Positions 1 to 9,052 are shown, counted from the first letter of the stretch. The stretch is DNA of 64,000 nt from Fortiea sp. LEGE XX443 (GCF_015206815.1 NZ_JADEXZ010000003.1:124001-188000); one strand, 5' to 3'. The notes: a model not told the origin generated them from the sequence alone. Translations and numbers: made by a program.

Positions 1-1748
1 TGGTAAAAAGATTGTTTTTTAAGTTTGACAGTTGGAGCGTACGCGTTTTCAGGAAGGTTACGCTCCTTTGCCTCGGCGGTGAGGTTGGTATACTTGCTTG
101 CCCGCTCGAAGCCGATACAATCACCATCGTAATCGCGTGCTTGACGCTCTTGTTCAGACTCTTGAGGAAGAATATCTAATTCATAACCAGCTAATTTTAG
201 TTCTAAAATATACTGATTAAATTTGTTAGTAAACTCGATTTTATCTCTAGTTTCGAGCTTACTAATATTTTGGTCTAAGTAATTTTCAATACCTTCTAAC
301 TGGATATTTTTTCCTTGAGCTTCTGACAGGATAGATTTAATTTGCTCATTGAGGCGGTTGTAAATGCGATCGCTTGTTTCGTCCGAGACAGCGATCGCAC
401 CAGCGAGAGGTTGACCATCAGGCCCAAGGATATCTTCTACAATTTTGTTAGTGGAGACGCACAGACCATTAGAGTTGAGGAAAGGGGAGCGGAAGTTGAG
501 AACTTCTTCGCCATCTTGATAATGCGGTATGGAAATTTCCCCATTTTGCAGGTCTTTGGAGGGGATGACCATTGCTCGCTCAAACGTTAACGTCTTGCCG
601 ATGGCGATTTCTTTCCACTCGTTTTGGACGAACCGGGCGAGTTCGCGCTGTACTTTCTCAGTTTCAAGAAGTTGGCCATCTCCTTGCAGGTCAGCTTTGA
701 TGAGTTTGTAAATAAACGAGTCAGTAGCAATGCGATCCCGCAAAGTTTCTAACTCTTCTGCTAATGTTGGATCTTCTGCTGCTTGTTCTTCTAGTGTGCT
801 TGCTTGTTCTTCTAAAAAGGCTTTCCGTTTCTCGTACTTTTCGCAGTAAAGTTGTGCAAGTTGCCGAGGGTCATCCTGTGCTTCTTTAAGCTTTTTGGCT
901 TCAAGTTCTAGCTGTTCAGTAAAGTCTTTCAGTCCGTTAGGGAATGAAGCGAGTAACTGTGATATAGCTGTCTTGCCGAGTTCAGATTGTGATTTTTCAC
1001 CTAGCCAGATATTTTGTCGGTATAATCCAGGTTGAATTTGAGGCTTAATCGGGCCATTAGGATTATCTTTATCAGTTCCTTTGAACGCAGATAAGGGAAG
1101 AATTAGATCAATTTTAGTTGAGTTATTCGAGTTTTGATAATTGAAGATTTGCTCAAGGTTAGCAGGGCGTAGTGTACCTTTACCAAAGCGGTATTTATTG
1201 TCATCTCCGTCTCGATCAGTCCAACCGAAGCGGTGCTGAATTACTCGGTATTTATCACCTTTTTGATGCTTAGTTAATTCGTGATACAGGTCTTTTGATA
1301 TCTGTCCGTAACAGTCTCCTGTTAGCCGATATGCTTGGTCATTACTGATAATGCCGCCATTATCACCATTATTATCATCAACTATTAGGATGTTTAACTT
1401 TTTATTGACAGCATTTCTACATGAACCAAGAAATATAGACCCGTAAGCACCTCTATCTTTGTTATCAGGGCATAATTGCCTAATTGTATCTAGACATTCT
1501 TCGGGGCCATATAACAACCGAGTTTTTGACGATAATAATAATTTATGACCTTCAGGATGATTAATTAATTGTTCCACAGTAGACTTTTCGTCCATATGCC
1601 CGAACGAAAAACTTACCCCAGGAAAGAAATATTCTAGTAGAGTATTATTAAGTTCTTCCTTTAACAGCGAATCTGGATTATTTGTATTACCATCTGTATG
1701 AATCCATTGATTTAATCTAGTGTCAAAATGTTTAGCTTGAATTGTCAT
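1..1748 (-). CDS. Single-chain RNA polymerase / RdRP-like protein (5' part, runs off the left edge)
   Basis: The frame is open from an ATG at 1748 to the window edge, giving the first 582 residues with no stop. Residues 539-543 read DYDGD, the DbDGD metal-binding signature of RNA polymerase beta-prime, YonO-type phage polymerases and eukaryotic RdRPs of the QDE-1 family. Upstream motifs appear in the order expected for that superfamily: a DG-rich stretch followed by GGIIS (about 124-135), then QHRFGW...FGKGTL (about 171-193, Lys190), then VLNFRSPFLNSNGL (about 416-430), resembling the R-x-P motif before the catalytic barrel. A charged coiled-coil-like stretch (about 265-340) lies between. The catalytic loop and motif order are seen directly; polymerase activity is inference. 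The C-terminal part is outside the window. It stands alone, with a roughly 500-bp spacer upstream. Confidence 0.6.
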   Translation of the reverse strand, partial: MTIQAKHFDTRLNQWIHTDGNTNNPDSLLKEELNNTLLEYFFPGVSFSFGHMDEKSTVEQLINHPEGHKLLLSSKTRLLYGPEECLDTIRQLCPDNKDRGAYGSIFLGSCRNAVNKKLNILIVDDNNGDNGGIISNDQAYRLTGDCYGQISKDLYHELTKHQKGDKYRVIQHRFGWTDRDGDDNKYRFGKGTLRPANLEQIFNYQNSNNSTKIDLILPLSAFKGTDKDNPNGPIKPQIQPGLYRQNIWLGEKSQSELGKTAISQLLASFPNGLKDFTEQLELEAKKLKEAQDDPRQLAQLYCEKYEKRKAFLEEQASTLEEQAAEDPTLAEELETLRDRIATDSFIYKLIKADLQGDGQLLETEKVQRELARFVQNEWKEIAIGKTLTFERAMVIPSKDLQNGEISIPHYQDGEEVLNFRSPFLNSNGLCVSTNKIVEDILGPDGQPLAGAIAVSDETSDRIYNRLNEQIKSILSEAQGKNIQLEGIENYLDQNISKLETRDKIEFTNKFNQYILELKLAGYELDILPQESEQERQARDYDGDCIGFERASKYTNLTAEAKERNLPENAYAPTVKLKKQSFY

Positions 1749-2245
1749 ATATGAACAATTAAACTTATAAAATTAAATATAAATTTTCACTTTTTGGCAC
1801 TAAAATACCCGTAGAGTTTAATTTTACTTTCTCTATACTGATAATTTATTAAACAATTTTCTAATTTATACCAACAAATAGCTATATTTTTTTATACCCT
1901 GAAATATAATTATTACTGAAAAATAGTTCCTAAAGACTTAATTCAACGTAGTCTTAAAATTTAAGTGGAAAAAAATATACAAACTTTTTGATTACTTCTT
2001 GCTTAACGCTAAATCAGGAGTAACATTTTTCATGTTTGCCATTGTGGTTATATTTGCAGTTTGGGACAGAAAGCTAAATTAGTGTGGCACCACCTTGATA
2101 ATTTTATGCCTCCCTAATTTTTTACTCTCCTGTAGTTTTTCAATTTTAAGTACCTCCTTTGTTCTAGCTATTATTTTTATTTAAAGTAAATAGAACAAAA
2201 ATAAAACTGCCTAAAAGCTTGAATTATCAGTAGACTGAGCAAGAT
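1749..2245. other. AT-rich spacer upstream of the RNA-polymerase-like gene
   Basis: No gene-length frame and no convincing RNA. It must contain the promoter of the minus-strand gene starting at 1748, but I could not pick out a clear -10/-35 pair. The string tttgttctagctat (about 2158-2171, plus) recurs in inverted orientation near 3488-3503, between two divergent genes; this may be a small regulatory repeat. Confidence 0.5.
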
Positions 2246-2602
2246 TCAAGTAGGATTTTTATATAAAATACATAATCTTGTATAGTGTTGTAGACGTTCT
2301 GCGTAATATTTAGCTTTAAATTGGTTCTCTAATTCTTCCAATTTAGATGTTTCTATAGGTTCTAAACCCAAATAATTATGATACGCCTCATTAGCTTCAT
2401 TAAGAACACTATAAGATTTATATGATGCTTCATTTTTAACCATAAACTCTATCAAGCTTTGTATAGTGCTACCCTGCCAAGAATCTGAAATATTATCTTG
2501 AAATCTTCCTCTTTTAGTCGATGTGGCATCACTCCATAAATCACCAAAAGGTATATCTTGATTTTTAAATTGTTTGAGCCATTCTCTAAAACTTATAGTC
2601 AT
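2246..2602 (-). CDS. Small protein, possibly YozE-type SAM-like domain
   Basis: 118 residues starting at an ATG preceded by a good AGGGAGAAG ribosome site. The N-terminal SFREWLKQFK, the following DLWSDA, and a later A-x-x-x-Y stretch (NEAYHNYLG) follow the layout of the YozE SAM-like fold (S-F-x-x-[WY]-L... DL-x-x-DA ... EAWxxY). That match is weak and made by eye. No catalytic motif, membrane segment or signal peptide is visible. It is monocistronic with AT-rich flanks. Function unknown. Confidence 0.55.
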   Translation of the reverse strand: MTISFREWLKQFKNQDIPFGDLWSDATSTKRGRFQDNISDSWQGSTIQSLIEFMVKNEASYKSYSVLNEANEAYHNYLGLEPIETSKLEELENQFKAKYYAERLQHYTRLCILYKNPT

Positions 2603-2773
2603 TTTTCACTTCTCCCTAGTCAGTTTTTAGCCTGTTGGCATACCTATCAGAGCGATTTGATTGTAATCGTCACGTCGCACTGGTAGATAAAGCAGCTTTA
2701 CACATAATCCTGTATTTCAGGATTTATATTTTGTGGCAGTAATGAAGTAAATTTTCCCATTTTGCTGGTTTTA

Positions 2774-3451
2774 TTAGTCGATGGATATAATTTCATCGAT
2801 GTTGAAAACTTCAACTGTAGCATTTGGACTGTTCATATCTGTAGTTTGTTCGAGTAGACGTGTTGCTTCCTCAAGCAATGCGCTTGCGTTCTGAAGCAGT
2901 GTTCGCACCTGGGTTAACTTGTTTCGCCGTTCGATACCAAGTTGTGCTTCTATATACCGCGCATCATTATGATGGCTGAGGTGAATTACCCGTACTTGTT
3001 GTTCTTTCTCTGAAGGTGCAAATATTGCGTTTTCGGCGGTTAGTTTATAGTATGAGTACGTACCACTGGGGCGTTTAACATTGTAGATGTGGAGTTCACA
3101 ACTAGGTGGTGCGATGTACTGTCCGTCAAAGTTAGTAAGTCCAGTACGAATATCCTCTAATGTGGTGGCGATCGCCTCGACTGCGGAGACAATACCTAAT
3201 GATTCTGGTGACTGTGGGCAACCGCGCCTCATCAGCATCATAATGGCGGCAGAACGACGAGTCAGGCGAATTTGTTCTTGATACTGGCGCATTTGTTCTT
3301 CCCGGATACGAACAAGTTCGAGTTCTTCATCAGGGGTTAGTTCAATCGCACTCCCACAAGTTTTGTAATTTAAGCAGTCGCCAGGGTCTATACCTGGGTG
3401 CAGCATCATACTGGCACAGTCAAATCCAAGTCCACATTTTTTCTTAGGCAT
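2774..3451 (-). CDS. Hypothetical protein with N-terminal four-cysteine cluster
   Basis: 225 residues. Cysteines at 6, 12, 26 and 32 form a compact C-x5-C-x13-C-x5-C arrangement that could bind zinc. The middle (about 42-75) is a charged helix rich in Glu, Gln and Arg, and residues 170-205 are a second amphipathic helix (heptad-like Leu pattern). The C-terminus is acidic. I do not recognise a named family. The gene is divergent from the small gene at 3512, and the roughly 60-bp space between them carries a ttgttctag-type repeat in both orientations, suggesting shared control. The function is unknown. Confidence 0.65.
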   Translation of the reverse strand: MPKKKCGLGFDCASMMLHPGIDPGDCLNYKTCGSAIELTPDEELELVRIREEQMRQYQEQIRLTRRSAAIMMLMRRGCPQSPESLGIVSAVEAIATTLEDIRTGLTNFDGQYIAPPSCELHIYNVKRPSGTYSYYKLTAENAIFAPSEKEQQVRVIHLSHHNDARYIEAQLGIERRNKLTQVRTLLQNASALLEEATRLLEQTTDMNSPNATVEVFNIDEIISID

Positions 3452-3511
3452 GGGTTATCGTTTTTGTTCTAGTTACTTTTATAATTTTATATAGCTAGAA
3501 CAAAGAGGCTT

Positions 3512-3706
3512 ATGGGCGAGATAAACGATGTTAGAATTTTTGCGCCTGAGCAAGATATTGCGTCTTGGCAGTCGTTGTTTGAGAAGATGGAAGCGCAGGG
3601 ACTGGTTGAAATTGTCCAAAAACCAGATAAATTTTATGAAGTCAGGGGAAGTGAGAAACTTAAACGAGGGTATTTCAAGATTAAGCTGTTGCGCTGTGAT
3701 TTGTAA
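3512..3706 (+). CDS. Small hypothetical protein (64 aa)
   Basis: Starts at ATG 3512 with a plausible AGAGGC ribosome site. The sequence is soluble and mixed in charge, with a predicted helix (QSLFEKMEAQGLVEI) followed by a short basic strand (KRGYFKIKLLRCD). A competing frame starting at 3528 and a minus-strand frame overlap it, but this one has the best start and the most protein-like composition. No family recognised. Confidence 0.5.
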   Translation: MGEINDVRIFAPEQDIASWQSLFEKMEAQGLVEIVQKPDKFYEVRGSEKLKRGYFKIKLLRCDL

Positions 3707-3734
3707 AAACATTTGAGTGTCTTAGCTAATAAAT

Positions 3735-4097
3735 ATGGTTAAACTAAAAACCCAAGAATATATAGCCAAGTACAGTGCTGAGTTTCCTGACGGAAGAATT
3801 AATCGTGAGCTTCCCTTCCCCACAGATACAATATCTGTAGTTTCTGCTCCCAAAAATTGGCATTGTTATCCAGAAAACGTAGTCAGGATTTACTTGTCTA
3901 ATTATGGGCAAGAGGTTTGGGTGGTGGGAGTAGGAGATTATCATCACCCAACTATTTGTAACAGAGTGTTTGAAGAATTGGACGACGCTTGCAGCTTTAT
4001 TGCTAATCGTCCTGATGTTATTTCTAAACAGTGGCTTGTTGAAAGCGGATTCGATTTTTTAGAACCTCCTGTATCAAAAGCTGAACGAATTGGTTGA
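3735..4097 (+). CDS. Hypothetical protein (120 aa)
   Basis: Lies 28 bp after the previous small gene on the same strand, so probably co-transcribed. It is soluble, rich in Val/Tyr/His in the middle (VVGVGDYHHP) and has no transmembrane or catalytic signature I recognise. No obvious ribosome site is visible before ATG 3735. Function unknown. Confidence 0.5.
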   Translation: MVKLKTQEYIAKYSAEFPDGRINRELPFPTDTISVVSAPKNWHCYPENVVRIYLSNYGQEVWVVGVGDYHHPTICNRVFEELDDACSFIANRPDVISKQWLVESGFDFLEPPVSKAERIG

Positions 4098-4384
4098 AGT
4101 TGGCAATCGAGCGAATAAGATGAGTAAAATTGCTCCTCTCTAAAAATAAGATTAGAAATTATGTCAGAATATATTCGTCTGAATAGTTAGAAAAAATAGG
4201 TGTATATTGAGAAATCAAACTATTAATTATACTGAGATAATTCTGTATTCTGGCTCTTGGCTCATGAGTACTGAATTCTTACCATATTAAGAGAAAATTA
4301 TTGCTGGTTTGTCACCAATTTTACAACTGTATTTTTTTAGTTTAGGATTATTCTTATAAGTTTAGATTTTTCTCACCGATAGGC

Positions 4385-4714
4385 TCAAATAGCTATCATA
4401 CAAACTTCTTGATGTCCGGCAACTGCTTGTTCCCAAGTTGAATATCTCCAGAATTTACCACTATATTCACCTCCAAAAACCATAGTTTCAAAAAGCTGTG
4501 GTTCTTGATTAGGAAAATTAGAATAATCCTTCCCTAAAAAGATGGTAGATACTCTTCCCCACGAAAAAGTATCTAAAGCTACTTGTACATTGTTCTCATT
4601 TTTCCGCCAATCAGACCATTGCTCAAGACTTTCGGGCTTAATAGGCTGTTTATTTTCATCAAGTATATAAAGCTCATCGAGTATATCCATATAATTTCTA
4701 AAATTTTGTGTCAT
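4385..4714 (-). CDS. Hypothetical protein (about 109 aa)
   Basis: I place the start at ATG 4714 (MTQNFRNYMDIL) rather than a TTG six codons earlier. The C-terminal half contains VSTIFLG, LFETMVFGG and RYSTWEQAVAGH, a string I associate with short proteins common in phages and mobile elements, without a named function. No signal peptide or membrane helix is present. It stands alone between two AT-rich spacers. Confidence 0.6.
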   Translation of the reverse strand: MTQNFRNYMDILDELYILDENKQPIKPESLEQWSDWRKNENNVQVALDTFSWGRVSTIFLGKDYSNFPNQEPQLFETMVFGGEYSGKFWRYSTWEQAVAGHQEVCMIAI

Positions 4715-4994
4715 AAGATAATTGTCGGACAAACTTATGTGTATTGTGTAGGTTTGTCACCTCAGTTTTCATGCACGACGTAAGGGTAATGTATCGCCTG
4801 GGCAACTGTCTTTATTGTGAGAGTTATGTTGTCAAAATTATATTTTAGCAGACATTATAGAACTGCAAAAATGCAAAACAATGTAAAATTGTTATATTAC
4901 TTTCAACATTTATGACAAAACAAGAGTTATGTCACAAGAAAGTAAAATTCTAGAATTAGCTAACTAATTTTGAAACAAAATCTAACTTTTGATT

Positions 4995-5333
4995 ATGTGC
5001 ATAGATGAAACAATAGCATCTGATATTAAAGAAGCTGTAGCTAGGGTTTCTTGCTATTTAGATGATTTTGGCAGTCATATTAGCCACTTAGATTTTTCAA
5101 TTGAAAATTTAGAAGATTTAAAAGAAGAATTTGCAGAAGGAACTGATAAAGATTCAATCGATACTTATTTGTACATTGCCCTATCCCGAATAAAATCTAC
5201 TAAAAATCGACTAGAGGAAGATATTAAAATTGTTAAAAGTTACTTGAATTATTTTATTGAATCCTCTAGTAAAATACCTGAATTTACTTATGATTATGAA
5301 AAAAATAAAATCGAAAATAGACAAGAAAAATAA
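4995..5333 (+). CDS. Hypothetical helical protein (112 aa)
   Basis: Start set at ATG 4995; a TTG two codons earlier is also in frame. The protein is acidic and almost entirely helical, with repeated Glu/Lys/Leu spacing suggesting a coiled coil (about 25-85). No family recognised. The stop is followed after 5 bp by the broken gene at 5339, so the two were likely one operon. Confidence 0.5.
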   Translation: MCIDETIASDIKEAVARVSCYLDDFGSHISHLDFSIENLEDLKEEFAEGTDKDSIDTYLYIALSRIKSTKNRLEEDIKIVKSYLNYFIESSSKIPEFTYDYEKNKIENRQEK

Positions 5334-5338
5334 AATTT

Positions 5339-5593
5339 ATGCCTAAAAAACATGTCTGGGTAGTATTTGGTCACTTTCTTGATTTAAATTACTATTACGT
5401 ATCAAATACTGAATGGACTTTTGAAATAGAAGAAGCTTGCTTATTTAAAACCAAGTAATTAGCCGAAAGCACAGTAGGTAGGCTAAAAACTTATGAGAAA
5501 AAGAATCTAGACTTTCACGGAATCAAACCAGATAGCTTATCTGTTGAATGTACCCGCCTTGAAGTTAGCGAATTTTTACATTTTACGGCTTAA
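5339..5593 (+). pseudogene. Small gene interrupted by a single in-frame TAA
   Basis: From ATG 5339 the frame encodes 39 residues (beginning MPKKHVWVVFGHFLD) and stops at TAA 5456-5458. The same frame then continues with 44 clean, protein-like codons (LAESTVGRLKTYEKK...) to TAA 5591-5593. A single C-to-T change in a CAA (Gln) codon would explain this. The whole would be an 84-residue protein. Readthrough or a sequencing error are alternatives. Function unknown. Confidence 0.6.
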
Positions 5594-5855
5594 TTTACCT
5601 CTAATAAATATAAACGCAAAAAATTGTACTTTTGATTGTTAGACACCAATAGACAAAACAATTTTTTATCCCCCACAAATTCACAAATAGCTGCCCCAAA
5701 TTCATATCTAGCTTGACAAAGAACCTGGATTGCTAGACGAAATTTTTAAAACCTAAACTGTTTAGTTTGCACTTGGTGACAACTTTGCCAACAGTGTCTT
5801 AGCCAGTCCTACCCCTAATTCTGAGTAGATTAAATTCTCTTTATCTACAGATTTA

Positions 5856-7361
5856 CTATTGCTCAATACCTTTTTGCGATCGCTGTTGATTGATTAATGG
5901 TTGTTGGGTAAAGAAACGCAGACTTTCAATCTGCTCAATTTCGTTTCTTGTTAATCGAGTTGGTATCTCTTCGTACCAGTTTCCCTGACTGTAGCAAGTT
6001 TGCATCACAGGAGTATTATCCGCATGACGGTAAACACTCAGAGTATTGCTATCTAAGCTGGCACTCAACTCCCGTCCTTTGATACGGAAGTTATTGGTAA
6101 TAAGCATATAGTCAGTGATTATAGAAGGCAAATGTTTGAGAGTAGAAGGCAGAAGGTTAAGAGAAGGAGGAATAGGGGAAGATTGCTCTTCCAGGAATTG
6201 TTTAGCAGTGAGACCGTTTTCTTCTGAAATATCCTGTTGTGGGTGCTGTTTCTTTGGATGTGGTTGAACTTTTTTCTTGGTCTTATTAGTTTCCAATGTG
6301 GGGTTATCTTCTAATTTGGATTGTATTACTGGAATCTCACTTGGATAATTACTGTTTAGTGTATATGTACTAACAAGTGTTTTGGAGTTACTGTCAGTGT
6401 CACCATTACTATCACTTGTGCTGCTGCTAGTAGGTTTATCATTATTTAAGTAATCATTATTACTTAAAATTATGCTATTTATGCGAGCAATTGCTTTGGC
6501 TTTAGCTTGTTGAATTACTTCTATATCTTTATCTGGGTCGTACATGATTCCATATTCAGACCGCAGTTTTTTCCAGCTATAAGGTTTGTATACTTGATAA
6601 CCAGCAATTTTTACATCATTATGAATGTAGGTAAAGCCTAGTAGTTCTTCCCCCTGCATCTTAGGCAATACTCCAATGTTATTTTCCTCCAGGCGTTGAA
6701 TGAACGTAGAGACGGTGGGACTATCCTTAATAGCTTCTCCTATTGCTTGGCGAATAATTTCCTTACTGCTTGGGGTTTTGTGCTTACTGTTGACTGCTCT
6801 AATGCTTTTTGATCGGTTGGGACTGGTGAGTGTAATTATTCCGTACTCTTGCTCTAACCTAGAGGCGACGGCTTCATTTGTTGTCGGTGTTACTTCCAAT
6901 CCTAGTTCCGCCGCGATGCGTCTAGTTGAGACTTGGGAGTTGAAATAATCATAGGAATCATTAACTAAGCTGCCATCTAACCGAATCCGGGAGGTGATTA
7001 TATGCAGGTGTTCGTGGTTGCGATCGTGGTGGCGTACTGCAACGAACTGACTGGTAGCTCCTACAGATGATTCTTCCTTGGGCAAGTATCCCATATCTTT
7101 GAGATATTCTCTTGCTACATAACTGTACTGACTGTTGGATAAATGCTCGTGGTAGTTCGGGCGGTGTGCGATTGAGATGATGAGGTGAGCGCACTGCCGT
7201 TTAACTGCTTTGTTGGTGTACTTGATGGTGAGAAACTGCTGGTTAAATTCATCTGGCTTTGTTCCCATCATATTAGTATCGACAATCGCAGCATCATCTT
7301 TCCCCAAGACATACTTGAGCGTGTCGAGAAAATTGGGTTTTTTGTAGATGACGGGAATCAA
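5856..7361 (-). CDS. Conjugative relaxase (MOB family, HxD...HxH)
   Basis: A 501-residue DNA-nicking and strand-transfer enzyme that starts plasmid mobilisation at oriT. Residues 111-120 read HHDRNHEHLH, the metal-binding H-x-D-x4-H-x-H triad of MobA/VirD2-type relaxases (His111, Asp113, His118, His120), followed by IITSRIRLDG. The N-terminal MIPVIYKKPNFLDTLKYVLG, ending near a TNMMG motif, is typical of relaxases and supports the TTG start at 7361. The C-terminal 200 residues are low-complexity and basic/serine-rich. The MobC-like gene lies 42 bp upstream on the same strand, so the two probably form one mobilisation operon. Confidence 0.9.
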   Translation of the reverse strand: MIPVIYKKPNFLDTLKYVLGKDDAAIVDTNMMGTKPDEFNQQFLTIKYTNKAVKRQCAHLIISIAHRPNYHEHLSNSQYSYVAREYLKDMGYLPKEESSVGATSQFVAVRHHDRNHEHLHIITSRIRLDGSLVNDSYDYFNSQVSTRRIAAELGLEVTPTTNEAVASRLEQEYGIITLTSPNRSKSIRAVNSKHKTPSSKEIIRQAIGEAIKDSPTVSTFIQRLEENNIGVLPKMQGEELLGFTYIHNDVKIAGYQVYKPYSWKKLRSEYGIMYDPDKDIEVIQQAKAKAIARINSIILSNNDYLNNDKPTSSSTSDSNGDTDSNSKTLVSTYTLNSNYPSEIPVIQSKLEDNPTLETNKTKKKVQPHPKKQHPQQDISEENGLTAKQFLEEQSSPIPPSLNLLPSTLKHLPSIITDYMLITNNFRIKGRELSASLDSNTLSVYRHADNTPVMQTCYSQGNWYEEIPTRLTRNEIEQIESLRFFTQQPLINQQRSQKGIEQ

Positions 7362-7403
7362 ATTGAGACAGTTGAAAGTGGGGGTTATAGAACTTGTAAT
7401 GCT

Positions 7404-7760
7404 TTATTTATCTTGGCTTGAGGGTGATTTATCGGGAATGTCTATGTTAAATGCAGCTGCGATGGTCTGATCTACAAGTGCGATCGCCTTATTAACAGTA
7501 TCTAAAATTTGCTGGTTGTTTGTTTCTTTCGCTAAGTGAGATAACATCATCAGTTCGCTTTTAAGGTTTCCAGCAGTAGCGCGGATAGTTATCAAGTCGG
7601 CAGACGGTTTTGCCGTTAGTACCCGCCTTAATCCACAGGAACGTAAATACTCAGATGCAGTTACCCCTGTGGCGATCGCTTTTTCCTCAATGGTAGTTTT
7701 CTCTTCCTTAAAGAGGTATACCTTGATAGATTTAGTTCGCTTTACGGGGTCATTTACCAT
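7404..7760 (-). CDS. MobC-like relaxosome accessory protein
   Basis: 118 residues. The N-terminus KRTKSIKVYLFKEEKTTIEEKAIATGVTASEYLRS has the strand-helix-helix pattern of plasmid MobC/ribbon-helix-helix accessory proteins (basic strand, then T-x-SEYLR). The C-terminal half is helical (SELMMLSHLAKETN...), again as in MobC. Such proteins bind near oriT and load the relaxase. It is immediately upstream of the relaxase gene. oriT would be expected in the 440-bp spacer beyond 7760, but I could not identify the nick site. Confidence 0.75.
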   Translation of the reverse strand: MVNDPVKRTKSIKVYLFKEEKTTIEEKAIATGVTASEYLRSCGLRRVLTAKPSADLITIRATAGNLKSELMMLSHLAKETNNQQILDTVNKAIALVDQTIAAAFNIDIPDKSPSSQDK

Positions 7761-7884
7761 ACATTAGTCATCAAAAAGTAAATATAAAACAGAAGTAGTA
7801 TTTATTAGAACTACATGATAAACGATTGTATTGAATATATTGTCAATTAATCTAATTTATTGCGAATAATATAAGGATAAAATG

Positions 7885-7906
7885 ACCCCATTGAACATAC
7901 CTTGTT
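7885..7906 (+). repeat. 22-bp direct repeat, copy 1
   Basis: accccattgaacataccttg and two further t bases; copy 2 at 9273-9294 differs at one position (a to g). Both copies lie upstream of plus-strand partition genes. Confidence 0.8.
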
Positions 7907-8137
7907 TTAGTTCTGGATTGTGCGACAACAGTAATGGTTTATTGTGGAACGGGACTGATGTAAATTCATATGCAGAGAGGGTTGTAGAGTTTTGTCCCAA
8001 GACGATTGATGTTTGAAGTAATGCTGAAATAGTTGGGTCAATTTGCCCTCAGAATACCTCAATCATGGGAACTGTAAGAGTTTATTTATCAGTTAACAAC
8101 ATATTTTTATTTAAAAAATTAGACCTAATTTTCAATT

Positions 8138-8190
8138 GATTGGGGTAATTAGTGTATGAATTGGGGTAGTTAGGAGTAAATACGGGGGTA
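8138..8190 (+). repeat. Three iteron-like repeats (TTGGGGTAATT type)
   Basis: gattggggtaattag (8138-8152), attggggtagttag (8160-8173) and acgggggtaag (8182-8192) keep the GGGGTA core at 21- and 22-bp spacing, i.e. on one face of the helix. The core recurs at 9456-9468. This suits a ParR-type centromere or an operator. Confidence 0.6.
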
Positions 8191-8276
8191 AGTTCCCCTA
8201 CAGTGTGGTTAAAGTAAGAGTATTGACAAATAGCTTACTGAAAAGCTTGGTTTGCAGATTATATAGAAGTAAAGGT

Positions 8277-8855
8277 ATGGCAAGAGCGAGTAAGCCTGCT
8301 GATTCTGTTGAGTTGGCGCGAATCATGCGGAATAAGGATACTGAAGATGGGATAGTAATTAGCTATCTCCAGTCGAAGAAGCGAGGGCAAACCGAGTTAG
8401 TATGTGAGGCGCTGCGGGCTTATTACCTGCCGTTTGCACTATCGGCTGCGGGAGTATCTGGTATAGAATTGCAGTCGGCCCTCCATGATGCGATCGCGCA
8501 ACTTGAAGCCCAGATAATTAAGATGAAACGGACATTTGGGATGGAGGGGTTGCCCCAGGTAGTTCTTGTTAATCCTCATAGTGGAATTTTCTCGCAGGGT
8601 GTGATTGGCTTACAACCAACAATTGGAACTAATGGTGTAGGAGTAGCTCCTGTTTCAGCTAATTTGGTTCCCCCTTCGGTTTCTTTTTTTGATTCCACTG
8701 AGCCAAGTCCTGACTCGCTACCTGTTACGGCAGAATCAGTAGGGTCAAATGTTTTGGAAGAAGATTCTGAAGATGATGGGTTCTTTAATGATGATGAGGA
8801 TGACCCGATTGCTAAGGCAGAAATAGAAGTTGATGCAGGATTTCGTCTGGAGTAA
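8277..8855 (+). CDS. Putative ParR-like partition adaptor
   Basis: About 192 residues from ATG 8277; a longer GTG start at 8205 adds an atypical basic leader. The N-terminal region (RNKDTEDGIVISYLQSKKRG then ELVCEALRAYYLP) resembles the DNA-binding head of ParR/StbB adaptors, where strand-plus-helix dimers bind centromere repeats. The C-terminal third is low-complexity and strongly acidic (residues of the type EEDSEDDGFFNDDEDD), as in adaptors that contact the actin filament. It is the plus-strand gene before the ParM-like ATPase and follows iteron-like repeats. The assignment rests on context and layout, not a firm family match; order adaptor-then-ATPase is unusual. Confidence 0.5.
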   Translation: MARASKPADSVELARIMRNKDTEDGIVISYLQSKKRGQTELVCEALRAYYLPFALSAAGVSGIELQSALHDAIAQLEAQIIKMKRTFGMEGLPQVVLVNPHSGIFSQGVIGLQPTIGTNGVGVAPVSANLVPPSVSFFDSTEPSPDSLPVTAESVGSNVLEEDSEDDGFFNDDEDDPIAKAEIEVDAGFRLE

Positions 8856-8976
8856 AGGAATTATCAGGAATGGCTGTTAGGTGTTAGAGAAAAGCGTATT
8901 CTTTGCCTTCGCTTGTGATACTTACGTAATTCCCTCCTTTGTCCTGTTTGTCATTGTGGGCAGTATTTTTCAGAGT

Positions 8977-9005
8977 GCGATGGCTACGCCTGCCGCAGGC
9001 ATCGC
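8977..9005. repeat. Cyanobacterial GCGATGGCTACGCC-type palindromic repeat
   Basis: gcgatggctacgcctgccgc then aggcatcgc: arms related to the abundant interspersed palindromes of Nostoc-type genomes, ending in GCGATG/CATCGC. Confidence 0.7.
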
Positions 9006-9026
9006 GTTAGGCACTGTTGCTAAGAA

Positions 9027-9052
9027 GTGCTTTGTACCTCTTCACAAAGCAC
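9027..9052. repeat. Perfect 9-bp inverted repeat (hairpin)
   Basis: gtgctttgt / acaaagcac with an 8-nt loop, 170 bp after the ParR-like stop. There is no T-run, so it is not a classic terminator. Confidence 0.55.

Larger units (their letters stand above)
7761..8276. other. Control region before the ParR-like gene (possible oriT/parC)
   Basis: Non-coding by inspection. It contains one copy of a 22-bp repeat shared with 9273-9294, three GGGGTA-type repeats at 21-22 bp spacing (8138-8190), and an inverted tacctcaatcat element at 8055-8066 matching the other strand of 9345-9356. The position between mobilisation and partition genes fits a centromere, operator or transfer origin. Which of these it is cannot be settled from sequence alone. 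Confidence 0.5.

Noticed and set aside
342-711. Plus-strand frames over the RNA-polymerase-like gene
   Set aside because: Shadows of the continuous minus-strand gene that carries clear motifs.
2031-2081. 16-codon hydrophobic mini-ORF with AGGAG upstream
   Set aside because: Too short to distinguish from chance; no antitoxin RNA or partner visible.
7761-8137. oriT nick site
   Set aside because: Expected near mobC/relaxase, but no recognisable nick consensus or classic oriT hairpin could be identified.
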